Made by a program: the position numbers and the translations under genes. From assembly GCA_963825335.1 (NCBI GenBank), contig CAWGSP010000002.1:186001-250000 (forward strand): 64,000 bases of DNA, written 5' to 3'. Of this stretch, positions 31,084 through 41,690 are shown one piece after another. The DNA is from Methanobacterium_B sp963825335. GTDB taxonomy: Archaea; Methanobacteriota; Methanobacteria; Methanobacteriales; Methanobacteriaceae. Position 1 is the first letter of the stretch; every line of letters begins with the position of its first letter. Below the pieces are notes generated by a model that had not been told where the DNA came from, made no database searches, and saw nothing but the letters and a program-made list of their open reading frames with translations.

Positions 31084-31788
31084 ATGACAATATACGTTGG
31101 AATCGATAATACAAGCAATAATGAATCTGTTGGCACTGTAAAATTTGCACGCAGCGTTGCTAAGAAAATATCGAAGAAATATCAAGTTTACGGGGTTTCC
31201 AGACACCAGTTTTATGTGCATCCTGACATAGACTATTCTACATACAACTTCAGTGCAGTTATCCACTTAGATGTGGATGATAAATCATATGTTGACGACA
31301 TATTCTATACAATTGAAAAGATCATTGAAGAGGAATTTAATGTGGGAAGCAATCCAGGTCTTGCAGTTTCACATGAAAGCAATATTTCTCCAGCTGTGAT
31401 TAACTATGGTCAGGATGCTAAAAAAATGATAGTATCACAACAAAGAGCAGTAAAGCTCGCAAATAACTCAAACATCAGATTAAAAGGTTTTGGTACAAAT
31501 AAGAACGGCATCATAGGAGCATTAGCAGGGATAGGGTTAGCCTTAACTAAAAATGATGGAAGATTCCTTCAAATAGGTAATATAAGAAATATTAAGCAAC
31601 CTCAACCAGTTGAAAAGTTTGTTGATGCAGGTGTTGAAAAAATTTACACACTCGATGGTAATCCCATAACAGAGGGCATAATATCCAACCTGGAGAATAA
31701 ACCAGTTAAACCCTCCCCAATAAATGGTGAAATTGTGTTATTTGTAGAGGGTGATAATGGCAGATACAGAGCTGTTAATAAGGATTGA
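31084..31788 (+). CDS. TiaS-like (DUF1743-related) free-standing domain protein
   Basis: The 234-residue protein begins MTIYVGIDNTSNNESVGTVKFARS and contains SNPGLAVSHES and LKGFGTNKNGIIGALAGIGLAL. This layout resembles the N-terminal and central parts of archaeal TiaS (tRNA-Ile2 agmatinylcytidine synthetase), where the corresponding motifs are IGIDDTDS and NGRGLIGALAAI. It lacks the OB-fold and zinc-ribbon tRNA-binding parts of TiaS, and DDTDS has become DNTSN, so it is unlikely to be TiaS itself. GGAG 8 bases before ATG 31084 supports that start. Function unknown. The resemblance is from memory of the family and needs a profile search. Confidence 0.6.
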   Translation: MTIYVGIDNTSNNESVGTVKFARSVAKKISKKYQVYGVSRHQFYVHPDIDYSTYNFSAVIHLDVDDKSYVDDIFYTIEKIIEEEFNVGSNPGLAVSHESNISPAVINYGQDAKKMIVSQQRAVKLANNSNIRLKGFGTNKNGIIGALAGIGLALTKNDGRFLQIGNIRNIKQPQPVEKFVDAGVEKIYTLDGNPITEGIISNLENKPVKPSPINGEIVLFVEGDNGRYRAVNKD

Positions 31789-31889
31789 TAACGTTTTTAA
31801 GATTTTTCTTCGAATGATCAACATTATTTTATTTTTAAATTAGTCCTGTTCTATCCTTTTTTATCTATCCCGATAACAGATTCAAAAAA

Positions 31890-33160
31890 AAAATTTGTAG
31901 GGTCTTAGATTTTTTAGGTTTCTGCGAGTTTTTGTAGGGCTGTTTTGGTGTTGTAACCGGTTGTTGTGATGAGTCCTGCTAAAAATACAATTAATATGGT
32001 GGTTCTTTTAGCTGATTCGGGTGTATATTTGTGTAATCTCTTCAGGCTTAATCCTGATTTGCATAATTTGAAAAAGTCTTCGATTTTGCCCCGGATTGGT
32101 TTGTATTTTTTCCATTTGCTTATTTTTAATAATAACTCCCGTGTTAATTTTTGATACAGTTTTTTTGATTGTTTTTCTGTGTTTTTATTGTTAAATACGC
32201 GTAATGGATAGGTTAATTTGTCTTTTAGTTTTTGGATTTTGAAATTTTCTTTTGGAAATATTAAAGGAACGATTTTATATTTGGATATGCCGATTTGGTA
32301 GTTTTTGTAGCTGTAATATCCTCTGTCAAATATTATTGTGTCGTTTTTTCTGATTATTCTCCGTTTTTGCAGGTTTTCCATTATTTCTGAGAAAATTCGT
32401 GAATCATGTGGAGCTCCAGAATGGATAATAATTGCAACAGGCATTGCTGACTTCTGTTCTATAACAATAGTTGCCTTAAATCCTATATAAAAACCATAGG
32501 AAGATGAATAACTCCATTTGAGATCCCGTTTTGCAAGATATTTTTTAGAACGTGTTTTACGCTTAACATTGTAATCCAAATCTACAGGAGTCGCATCAAC
32601 AATAAATGTCAACTTTCCACGTCTTTTTAATGGTTTAGTGTTTAATAAAATGCCATTTACGATTTTAACGTATGTATCGGATTCAAATCTTCCTAAAAAT
32701 TCGGAAATTTGAAGAGCATCTGGAACTTCTGAAATTTCAAAAAATTTACGCAAACGTTTATCTCTTTTTAGTTCTTGAACAACAAATTCCATTGTTGTAT
32801 TAAAAAATATGGCTATAAAAACAATTTTAATAGATAAAATCATCATATTAACATTTTTAATGCCTTTTGAAGCCATTATTGTGTTTGATTTTCTTGAACC
32901 GATAATTTTAAATATTTTACCCAACAAGATATAGTTTGGGTCTTCTTTACTATAATTTAGATGATGCTTCATTTTTATGACCAAATAAATATATGTAAGC
33001 ACAATTATTTAAATTTAATGGTTTAGAAGGCCCATTTTAATTAAAAAATATATTAACAAATGTATTTTTAGAAATCAAAGATAAATACTATTTAACACAC
33101 TAAAAATACTAAAAAATAAAGCTTCAAAAAAAGAAAAAAATCTAAGACCCTAAAAATTTG
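31890..33160. mobile_element. Complete insertion sequence with target duplication
   Basis: The element spans 31898-33152 (1255 bp). Its ends are perfect 18-bp inverted repeats: TAGGGTCTTAGATTTTTT at 31898-31915 and its complement at 33135-33152. The 8-bp direct repeat AAAATTTG flanks it at 31890-31897 and 33153-33160. A single intact transposase gene fills it. Perfect ends and an intact target duplication suggest recent insertion. Confidence 0.88.
31914..33002 (-). CDS. IS4/IS5-superfamily DDE transposase
   Basis: The 362-residue protein has a DDE catalytic layout: FIVDATPVDLDYN (first Asp), TIIFDRGYYSYKNYQI (second Asp) and RGKIEDFFKLCKSGLSLKRL (Glu). The sequence ends in a hydrophobic HKYTPESAKRTTILIVFLAGLI segment typical of PF01609-like transposases. 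The frame is intact. The gene lies inside matching terminal inverted repeats; its stop codon is within the left repeat. The start ATG at 33002 is ~130 bp inside the right end. It is probably active or recently active. The exact IS family needs an ISfinder comparison. Confidence 0.88.
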   Translation of the reverse strand: MLTYIYLVIKMKHHLNYSKEDPNYILLGKIFKIIGSRKSNTIMASKGIKNVNMMILSIKIVFIAIFFNTTMEFVVQELKRDKRLRKFFEISEVPDALQISEFLGRFESDTYVKIVNGILLNTKPLKRRGKLTFIVDATPVDLDYNVKRKTRSKKYLAKRDLKWSYSSSYGFYIGFKATIVIEQKSAMPVAIIIHSGAPHDSRIFSEIMENLQKRRIIRKNDTIIFDRGYYSYKNYQIGISKYKIVPLIFPKENFKIQKLKDKLTYPLRVFNNKNTEKQSKKLYQKLTRELLLKISKWKKYKPIRGKIEDFFKLCKSGLSLKRLHKYTPESAKRTTILIVFLAGLITTTGYNTKTALQKLAET

Positions 33161-33332
33161 TTTAAATTTTTTTATATGATCAAACAATCCTTGAAAACAA
33201 TATTAAGTGTTTGATAACAGATATTATAGATGTTCACTTATCTTATTTGGATCGATTCGCTTAATATTCAACTCAGTTTTTACAATAAAATTTTAAAATA
33301 ATATGGATGTTCTCAGGTCGAAAGTGTGTAAT

Positions 33333-34529
33333 ATGAAGCTTAGAAAAGATTTTATTGTTTCACCCATCCTAAGATCCCATGGTGATAAAGTTGACGAACG
33401 ACATGCAGACTGGTTAGAATTATTGTTCGACCTGATATTTGTTGCAGCTATCTCACAAATTGCACTAAATTTATACGGCCACTACTCTGCCATAACTTTC
33501 ATAGAATCGCTCCCACTGTTTTTTGCTATCTGGTGGGGTTGGGCTGGTCACACATTTTTCTTGGACCGTTTCGGTACAGACGACATACTCAACAGATTGG
33601 TAACAATGGCCCAGATGGTTGTTGTTGCATCATTAACAATAAACGTTAAAAATGCTCTAACAACAACTGGTGCTGGTTTTGCAGTTTCATATGCAATTTT
33701 AAGGTTGATACTGGTTGCAGAATATGTTCGTGTTGGGAGGTTGCTGCCAGATGCGCGTCCACTCACCAATCGTTTCATTACAGGTTTCAGCATAGCCGCA
33801 ATCATATGGTTATCATCCGCATTTGTACCGGATCCATGGCGTTTTGGGTTATGGGCCCTTGCTTTACTTGTTGATTTCTTAACACCATCCACAGCTGGGG
33901 ATATACACATCAATTTCCCACCCCATCCAACACATCTACCCGAAAGATTTGGTTTATTCACCATAATAGTGATTGGTGAAGCCATTGTGAGTGTTGTGTA
34001 TGCAATAAGTAATGTGGGCCTCAATATTTTCACAGGACTCATCGGACTCATGGGCCTCATAATATCATTCACTCTATGGTGGGGTTACTTCGAGGAAGCT
34101 GGTGGTGCTGAAGAAAGGGTTGAGGAAAGGGGAGATCAGATAGCCAAATATCAGCTTTGGTTGTACTCACACTTTCCATTGATGTTGGGAATTGTTGGAA
34201 CAGCCGCAGGTATCAAACACATCCTGACACTGCCCTTTGGAAGTTATCTGTCGAGTACGGATGCATGGATCCTGTGCATATCACTTTCAATGGCCCTGAT
34301 CTCACTCACCCTAATCTTTCTGTCTTCATTTAAATTGGAAGATTGTAAGAGCAGACTGTTATTTGTATTCAGAATACCATACTATCTAGTTATAATCCTT
34401 GTGATATGCACCGGGTTTTTAGGTTCAATCTTATCCGGACTAATGATCTTAATGATTTTAACGGTGCTCTGCATCATAAAAGTCATCATATCACTCAGGG
34501 AAACACCAGAAGATATTTGTAATCTTTAA
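33333..34529 (+). CDS. ltrA: Low-temperature requirement protein A (LtrA) family membrane protein
   Basis: This ~398-residue protein has about ten hydrophobic segments and the LtrA N-terminal signature: SPILRSHGDKVDERHADWLELLFDLIFVAAI, then FFAIWWGWAGHTFFLDRFGTDD. The family is widespread in bacteria and some archaea; its biochemical role is unclear (originally linked to cold growth in Listeria). The frame is open from an ATG at 33303, but MKLRKDFIVSPILR at 33333 matches where family members start. Neither has a strong ribosome-binding site. It stands alone just downstream of the insertion sequence. Confidence 0.85.
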   Translation: MKLRKDFIVSPILRSHGDKVDERHADWLELLFDLIFVAAISQIALNLYGHYSAITFIESLPLFFAIWWGWAGHTFFLDRFGTDDILNRLVTMAQMVVVASLTINVKNALTTTGAGFAVSYAILRLILVAEYVRVGRLLPDARPLTNRFITGFSIAAIIWLSSAFVPDPWRFGLWALALLVDFLTPSTAGDIHINFPPHPTHLPERFGLFTIIVIGEAIVSVVYAISNVGLNIFTGLIGLMGLIISFTLWWGYFEEAGGAEERVEERGDQIAKYQLWLYSHFPLMLGIVGTAAGIKHILTLPFGSYLSSTDAWILCISLSMALISLTLIFLSSFKLEDCKSRLLFVFRIPYYLVIILVICTGFLGSILSGLMILMILTVLCIIKVIISLRETPEDICNL

Positions 34530-34615
34530 AAAAAAATTTGAATCATATATTGGTTATCTTAATATGATATCAGTAAATAAATCCGGGTTGAACCCAAGGT
34601 AAAACATAACTATAT

Positions 34616-34873
34616 TTATATTTTATTCTTCAAATTTTCAAGCTTAGAAATCATTAGAGATAACTCATTTATCATATCCTCCTTCTGTTTTATCTCATAT
34701 TCATCGATAAATTCGAATTTTATGATATGTTTTTTATAATCTTTAAGATGACCTAGCTTTTCAGAACATGATGGATCCCAAACTTCAATATCTGTACAAT
34801 CCGCACACAAGGAGAAAGATTTTAACATGATCATATTGAATGTAAATCCTTCAGAAGTAGCATAATTAACCAT
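34616..34873 (-). CDS. Small hypothetical protein with CxxC and C-terminal coiled coil
   Basis: The 85-residue protein contains SLCADCTDIEVWDPSCSEKLGH, a possible Cys-rich metal site, and a C-terminal helical segment (YEIKQKEDMINELSLMISKLENLKNKI) that may form a coiled coil. AAAGGAG lies about 11 bases upstream of the ATG on its strand. I do not recognise a family. It lies between LtrA and another cysteine-containing protein on the same strand. Confidence 0.55.
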   Translation of the reverse strand: MVNYATSEGFTFNMIMLKSFSLCADCTDIEVWDPSCSEKLGHLKDYKKHIIKFEFIDEYEIKQKEDMINELSLMISKLENLKNKI

Positions 34874-35034
34874 TAAATATCATTCTCCTTTGTTAGTTAC
34901 TAATGATAAGAATTCAATGTAATTTGAACATGGCCATATACGCTGAAAAATATTGTTAAAAAATATGCATGAATTTATAAATTAAAGGATTGAAATTTTT
35001 TTTTATTTGAAAAATGTTTATGACAAATGATACA

Positions 35035-35550
35035 CTAGATCATCTTGTCCATAAAACCGAATTTAATGTTTTCACATCCTTCGAGGAATAATTTCCCATT
35101 CTCAGTTAGTTGAAGACTTGATCCCTCATATTCAGACACATATTCATATTCTACGAATTCCCTATCTGATAGTGAATCTATTATGATCCTTAACTGGTTT
35201 TCTGTGAAGTTGGATAACATTGAATAGGTCCTGATCTTGTCCAGTTTATATTTTAAGATAAATGGAGAATTTTTACCCATTAACACCAGCATGAAACGTT
35301 TAATTCCAAGATCTAATGTAATTTCAGACAGACATTGGAGCACTATCCTCGAAATAGCAGATTCATAATCTAATATGAGTCTATCAATTGTTGGTAGGGA
35401 TTTTTCTTTTGCCTTGCAGTTAAGATAGTCCTCCATATTCACATAGTAATCCATCTTGAGTCCACATTGACATGTTTCAATTTCCTTGACCGCATTTTCA
35501 TCAGTTATTTCATAGTATACATCACATTTCTTGCATATCATATAAGGCAT
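35035..35550 (-). CDS. Zinc-ribbon plus RQC-like winged-helix protein
   Basis: The 171-residue protein opens with a zinc ribbon (MICKKCDVYYEI...ETCQCGLKMDYY, two cysteine pairs). Its C-terminal half, VLMGKNSPFILKYKLDKIRTYSMLSNFTENQLRIIIDSLSDREFVEY then LQLTENGKLFLEG, resembles the winged-helix RQC domain of RecQ helicases, but no helicase is present. It may bind nucleic acid; that is inference. A modest GGTG ribosome-binding site precedes the ATG. It runs in the same direction as the small Cys protein downstream. Confidence 0.6.
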   Translation of the reverse strand: MPYMICKKCDVYYEITDENAVKEIETCQCGLKMDYYVNMEDYLNCKAKEKSLPTIDRLILDYESAISRIVLQCLSEITLDLGIKRFMLVLMGKNSPFILKYKLDKIRTYSMLSNFTENQLRIIIDSLSDREFVEYEYVSEYEGSSLQLTENGKLFLEGCENIKFGFMDKMI

Positions 35551-36005
35551 AATTCACCATCACAAAATTTTTTTTATATATTAATTCAACCATCTAATTG
35601 AAATTATCATCACTTTTCATCGTACAAATTAATAAAAAGATCTATTCGAATTATAATAAATCATTGATTTTTTAGATTTTTATGTATATGGGTTAATTAC
35701 CCCCATGTTAAATTTTGGTTAACTTTGAAGTAATATATTTGGATGTTTATTATGAGATATGGTGGTATTAAAAAGGCTTTAAATATAAAAATTATTTGAC
35801 ACAGCTTTTCTGTTGAAACTTCCGAGAATATGGCTTTTATACCGAGTTTGGAGGATAAAGAGCTGTGATTGTGAAAATATGACACCATGGCATTAACATA
35901 ATTATATATTTTCAAAAATTGATATTATACAGTACAACTGATTAAATCGTATCGATATAATGGTACAGATTGTGATATGGGGGTGGAGTATTGCAAACTT
36001 TTCAG
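35551..36005. other. AT-rich intergenic region
   Basis: A 72-codon minus-strand frame at 35697-35915 lacks a ribosome-binding site and recognisable features. Otherwise nothing is seen until the small membrane-protein gene. GGTG-containing purines at 35979-35988 probably belong to that gene. Confidence 0.4.
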
Positions 36006-36158
36006 ATGAGTGGGGGTGCCATGATAGGCCTTGCAATAATTATCGCATTGGTCATCATATTCATTCCAGCATTTATATATATCTACGCCTGGTTAGCCGT
36101 AATATTCCTGTTTTTAGGCGGACTTGTCGCCCTGATGCAGGAAAATAATACCAAATGA
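36006..36158 (+). CDS. Small membrane protein, 50 aa
   Basis: From ATG 36006 the frame reads MSGGAMIGLAIIIALVIIFI, then PAFIYIYAWLAVIFLFLGGLVALMQENNTK and stops at 36156-36158. This gives two close hydrophobic segments (~6-21 and ~26-44) separated by a proline/tyrosine turn, with a polar tail. A purine-rich GGGGGTGGAG at 35979-35988 is well placed for a TTG start at 35991 (55 residues), so the true start is unsettled. The length is too short for usual gene calling, but the composition is not random. Family not recognised. Confidence 0.6.
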   Translation: MSGGAMIGLAIIIALVIIFIPAFIYIYAWLAVIFLFLGGLVALMQENNTK

Positions 36159-36399
36159 TGTTAAAAACCATGATTTAGCTAATAAACCCTTAATTGGACC
36201 GGGCTTAGATATCTGCATTAACCTTTTGTAGAATTTCAGTCTTTGAAAGACTGTTTAATGAATCAAAAGTAAATTAAGATCAAATGTATTGATTTACATT
36301 AAAATGTAACACTAATAATATTCATACACCCACTTAAAATTAGACATCTAGGCCATTTCATTCAATTGTATGATATTGATTATTGTTTAAAATAAGTGT

Positions 36400-36804
36400 A
36401 TGAGAGAAAATTATATGTCATCGCAAGAGGAGTACTGTGTTGAAACAAGTTTTAATAAAATATGTCCACAGTGCGAGGTTGGTAACCCTGATGATGCAGA
36501 ATACTGCATTATATGTGATAAAAACCTCACTGAAACCGTTCTTTTTTTGGCTGATGAATTTTATGATCTGGAATTTACCAGCGATACCATGATCGAGTAC
36601 AGAAAAAATTTTTACAGAACACGAAGAACAGGTAAGGTTCAACATTTCATGATCGATAAGATGGAACAAATAACATTCGGATCTCCTGTTACCAGATTCA
36701 AATTCAAATACAACGATGAAGATGTAGTTTATGCCTTAAAAAAGGAAAATTATGACAGATTAATGGATTTAATGATAAAAATGGGTAAATTTGATGTTAT
36801 TTGA
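36400..36804 (+). CDS. Zinc-ribbon hypothetical protein
   Basis: The 134-residue protein carries a zinc ribbon near its N-terminus (CPQCEVGNPDDAEYCIICDKNL, two CxxC pairs) and a soluble C-terminal domain resembling a small beta-rich PH-like fold (KVQHFMIDKMEQITFGSPVTRFKFKY). An ATG at 36415, with GAGAG about 9 bases upstream, is an equally good start and would remove five residues. Similar zinc-ribbon proteins are common in methanogens and are uncharacterised. It stands alone, facing the COG3044 ATPase gene. Confidence 0.6.
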   Translation: MRENYMSSQEEYCVETSFNKICPQCEVGNPDDAEYCIICDKNLTETVLFLADEFYDLEFTSDTMIEYRKNFYRTRRTGKVQHFMIDKMEQITFGSPVTRFKFKYNDEDVVYALKKENYDRLMDLMIKMGKFDVI

Positions 36805-36860
36805 TCATCTATCAAATTTTTAAAGATTTCACATGTATCGTGTTTATGAATTAAAATGGT

Positions 36861-38573
36861 TTAACAATTATTTTTACATGACACAGTTTTAAGGGTTCTG
36901 AGTCTGTTAATTGCAGCTGCAACTTCAAATTTTCTGGGTTTTGCAAGATTATTAGGATTCCTACGGGCATCATGGGCCAATATGTCCAATCCTCCTGTTT
37001 GAACGTCTGTTTCTATCTGATTTACCAGATCTTTCATACTCGTACTTCTGTCCATGTATCTAGTGGATGCATAGAATATTGCATATGCTATTGCACGTGT
37101 TTGACTCGAGTCCATGAGCTGTTCAACCTGGAGCAGATCTATTTGTTCGCTGCCAAATAATATGGATGATCTTCCCCTGACATCGAGTTTCAATTTACGG
37201 CCCTTGAACGGTTTTATACTGTCGGGAACCGGACATCTCTTAGTATGCTCAAATTTAACATCTACTTCCATTTTCCTGTTTATTGGCAGTTCTTCTTTAA
37301 TTTTTAAAGCTTCATTTGTGACGTTTTTGGGTAGGTAGTTGTCCATCATTATCACGGTGTCAGATACTTCGAAGTAATCACCAGAACCACCCATAACCAA
37401 CAGCGTGGATACCCCGTGATCCTTGTACAACTCTTTGACCCGATCAATGAATGGAGTTATGGGTTCCTTATCTTTAACAACCAGTCTTTGCATCCTTTCA
37501 TCCCTTATCATAAAATTTGTCGCCGATGTATCCTCATCAAAAAGTAGCAGTGTTGTGCCAATTTCTATGGCCTCTACAATATTTGCTGCCTGTGATGTTG
37601 AACCCGAAGCATTTTCTGTGACAAACTCTCGTGTGTTCTTATCCATGGGAGGGTTGTGTATAAATGAACTTATGTCAACATTCTCTATTCTCCTACCATC
37701 TTCTGCTCTGATCTTAACAGCAGTTGGATCTGTTACTGCCCATTCCCTTCCATCCCCATATAAGTGGTTGTAAACACCACGCTCAATGGCTTGGAGCAGT
37801 GTAGATTTTCCATGATATCCACCACCAACTATCAAGGTCACACCCTTTGGAATGCCCATACCCATTACCAGCCCATTATTTGGTGTTTCAATTGTTACAA
37901 TCAGGGATTTTGGGGATTTAAATGGAACAGCATTTTTGAGTGGTTTGTCTGAAACACCGCTCTCCCTAGGAAGTATTGATCCATTGCCAATAAATGCAAC
38001 TAAACCCATGTTATCGAGTTTTTCCCTCAAAAAATTGATATCTGTATGGAGGTTTACTTGTTGTGTGAGTTTTGATGCGTTCAGATTTTCATATATGCAG
38101 GCATCTCTCACAAGAAGTGGAAGGATTTCTGTGATTATTTTTGAAGCTTCTCGACCCATAACCCTCCGGCCGCGTGCTGGTAATCCAACAGAAAATCTGA
38201 CCTCGAGTTTACCCGGTTTAATATTCACAGCACTGCGTTCAAGTATTTCCTGCCCGCCGCTGTCAACATGAACACCACTTTTTCCCCCTGTTCTGCCCTT
38301 AAAATGTTTTCGAATGGAGTCAGAGAATTTACGAGCAATATAATCAGATACCGCTATCCTTTTCTCCTTGTTGTCAATGATCTCATGAGGAAATGATTTC
38401 CCATCCATGACAACACGCATGAGTGATGGTCTTGCAAATGGATCACGCTGAACATGGTCTATGAAGAGTGTGAATCCACCAAGATCGTAACTCCCCTCAA
38501 TATCTTTGTAGGCTTTGTAGCCCTTACCATCGATTTTCTTGAATATCTTAACGAGTGCCTCATTGTCCATCAT
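36861..38573 (-). CDS. Predicted ABC-class ATPase (COG3044 / PF09818-like)
   Basis: The 570-residue soluble protein has a Walker A motif GGGYHGKST at the middle, preceded by PKGVTLIV, and a Walker B-like segment TLLLFDEDTSATNFM. The N-terminal ~220 residues include FARPSLMRVVM and SVGLPARGRRVMG, which fit the COG3044 family. These ATPases have no membrane partner and no settled function. The ATG at 38573 has GAGG nine bases upstream, whereas the upstream start at 38609 lacks one. The gene ends in a Cys-containing tail (TVSCKNNC). Confidence 0.83.
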   Translation of the reverse strand: MMDNEALVKIFKKIDGKGYKAYKDIEGSYDLGGFTLFIDHVQRDPFARPSLMRVVMDGKSFPHEIIDNKEKRIAVSDYIARKFSDSIRKHFKGRTGGKSGVHVDSGGQEILERSAVNIKPGKLEVRFSVGLPARGRRVMGREASKIITEILPLLVRDACIYENLNASKLTQQVNLHTDINFLREKLDNMGLVAFIGNGSILPRESGVSDKPLKNAVPFKSPKSLIVTIETPNNGLVMGMGIPKGVTLIVGGGYHGKSTLLQAIERGVYNHLYGDGREWAVTDPTAVKIRAEDGRRIENVDISSFIHNPPMDKNTREFVTENASGSTSQAANIVEAIEIGTTLLLFDEDTSATNFMIRDERMQRLVVKDKEPITPFIDRVKELYKDHGVSTLLVMGGSGDYFEVSDTVIMMDNYLPKNVTNEALKIKEELPINRKMEVDVKFEHTKRCPVPDSIKPFKGRKLKLDVRGRSSILFGSEQIDLLQVEQLMDSSQTRAIAYAIFYASTRYMDRSTSMKDLVNQIETDVQTGGLDILAHDARRNPNNLAKPRKFEVAAAINRLRTLKTVSCKNNC

Positions 38574-38639
38574 ACTGTTTTTCCTCAAATTTGTAAATTG
38601 GTTGAACATAACACTGGTCAGTTTATAATATTTATGTAT

Positions 38640-39332
38640 TTATTTGCTCTTCCTAGCTGTTATTACATAGCCCAATGTTTCATTTCCATGAAATGTTGTA
38701 AATATGGTTTCATACGATGTTTCCATGGTGAAATTTGGATTTATCAGGTCATTTAGTTCCTCGAGTGTGTAGTGATGTGCCAGAAACAGTTCTTTGCCCT
38801 TTGGTGTTCCATCATCGGTTACTATGAACGTTCCTATTTCTCCTGTAGACCTGTAATCATTGTTGTACCTATCACTGTACCCCTGATTTTTCCAGTTCTG
38901 TCCAAAATCTGCTATATACAACATTCCATCATCCCTTAAAATCCTGTGGGCTTGATCCATAACCTTAACCCTTTCCCTGGGATTTGTTATGGTTGTAAGA
39001 AATGCTTGTATGATACATGCATCGAATGATTCATCAGGATATGGGAGTTTCAGTGCATTTGCCCTTTGAAAATATACTTTTCCACTGTGCTCTTCATTGG
39101 TTAATCTCGCTATCTTCTGTGCCTCATCTATTACATTACCGTTAGAATCGAACCCAGTGACATTATACCCCTTTGCCTGAAGTTGGAATGCTGTTCTTCC
39201 CCAAGCACATCCAAAATCAATTATCTCAGCACCTTTTTTGACCTTTTGAAAGAATATATCGTGGATCTCAACTGTTGAAGGTGTTTCTTTTCCTTTGAAT
39301 TGATTCCATACATCTTGGCTTTCCATGATCAT
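38640..39332 (-). CDS. Class I SAM-dependent methyltransferase
   Basis: The 230-residue protein has SAM motif I IIDFGCAWGRTAFQLQAKGY, the acidic end of strand 2 (VTGFDSNGNV), and FDACIIQAFLTTITNPRERV followed by ILRDDGMLYIADFG. The Methyltransf_11/25 type acts on small molecules, but the substrate cannot be told from sequence. It lies ~66 bp upstream of the ATPase gene on the same strand, and the two might share a transcript. Confidence 0.82.
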   Translation of the reverse strand: MIMESQDVWNQFKGKETPSTVEIHDIFFQKVKKGAEIIDFGCAWGRTAFQLQAKGYNVTGFDSNGNVIDEAQKIARLTNEEHSGKVYFQRANALKLPYPDESFDACIIQAFLTTITNPRERVKVMDQAHRILRDDGMLYIADFGQNWKNQGYSDRYNNDYRSTGEIGTFIVTDDGTPKGKELFLAHHYTLEELNDLINPNFTMETSYETIFTTFHGNETLGYVITARKSK

Positions 39333-39474
39333 ATGTTTGGTCCGTGATATGTAAAAACTGTTTTGAAAGTGTGGATTATTAATGTGATGAAAATAAACTA
39401 ATTAAAAATACTTGCTTATCATCCATTATAATATCTGATCTCAATATCAAATCAAAGAACTTCGAGGTACATTA

Positions 39475-41517
<2,043 letters not shown>

Positions 41518-41690
41518 ATAAATATTTTAATACATAAACTCAACCCTGTAAACAAATAATATCATTTATTTTATTACTGTACAAATTTTTTATGTTTAAA
41601 TCTAATAATATACTATTAATGATTAATATGTGGCCATCACATGCCGTACTACAAAAAAATGGTCAGTAATTTTTTAGGGGAAATCATAAA

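Noticed and set aside
31872..33222. 10-bp direct repeat GATAACAGAT on both sides of the insertion sequence
   Set aside because: It does not abut the inverted repeats; the adjoining AAAATTTG repeat is a better target duplication.
35697..35915. 72-codon minus-strand frame
   Set aside because: No ribosome-binding site or recognisable motif in an AT-rich spacer.
35960..36148. 62-codon frame overlapping the small membrane protein
   Set aside because: Composition is not protein-like; the neighbouring frame with two hydrophobic segments is the better gene.
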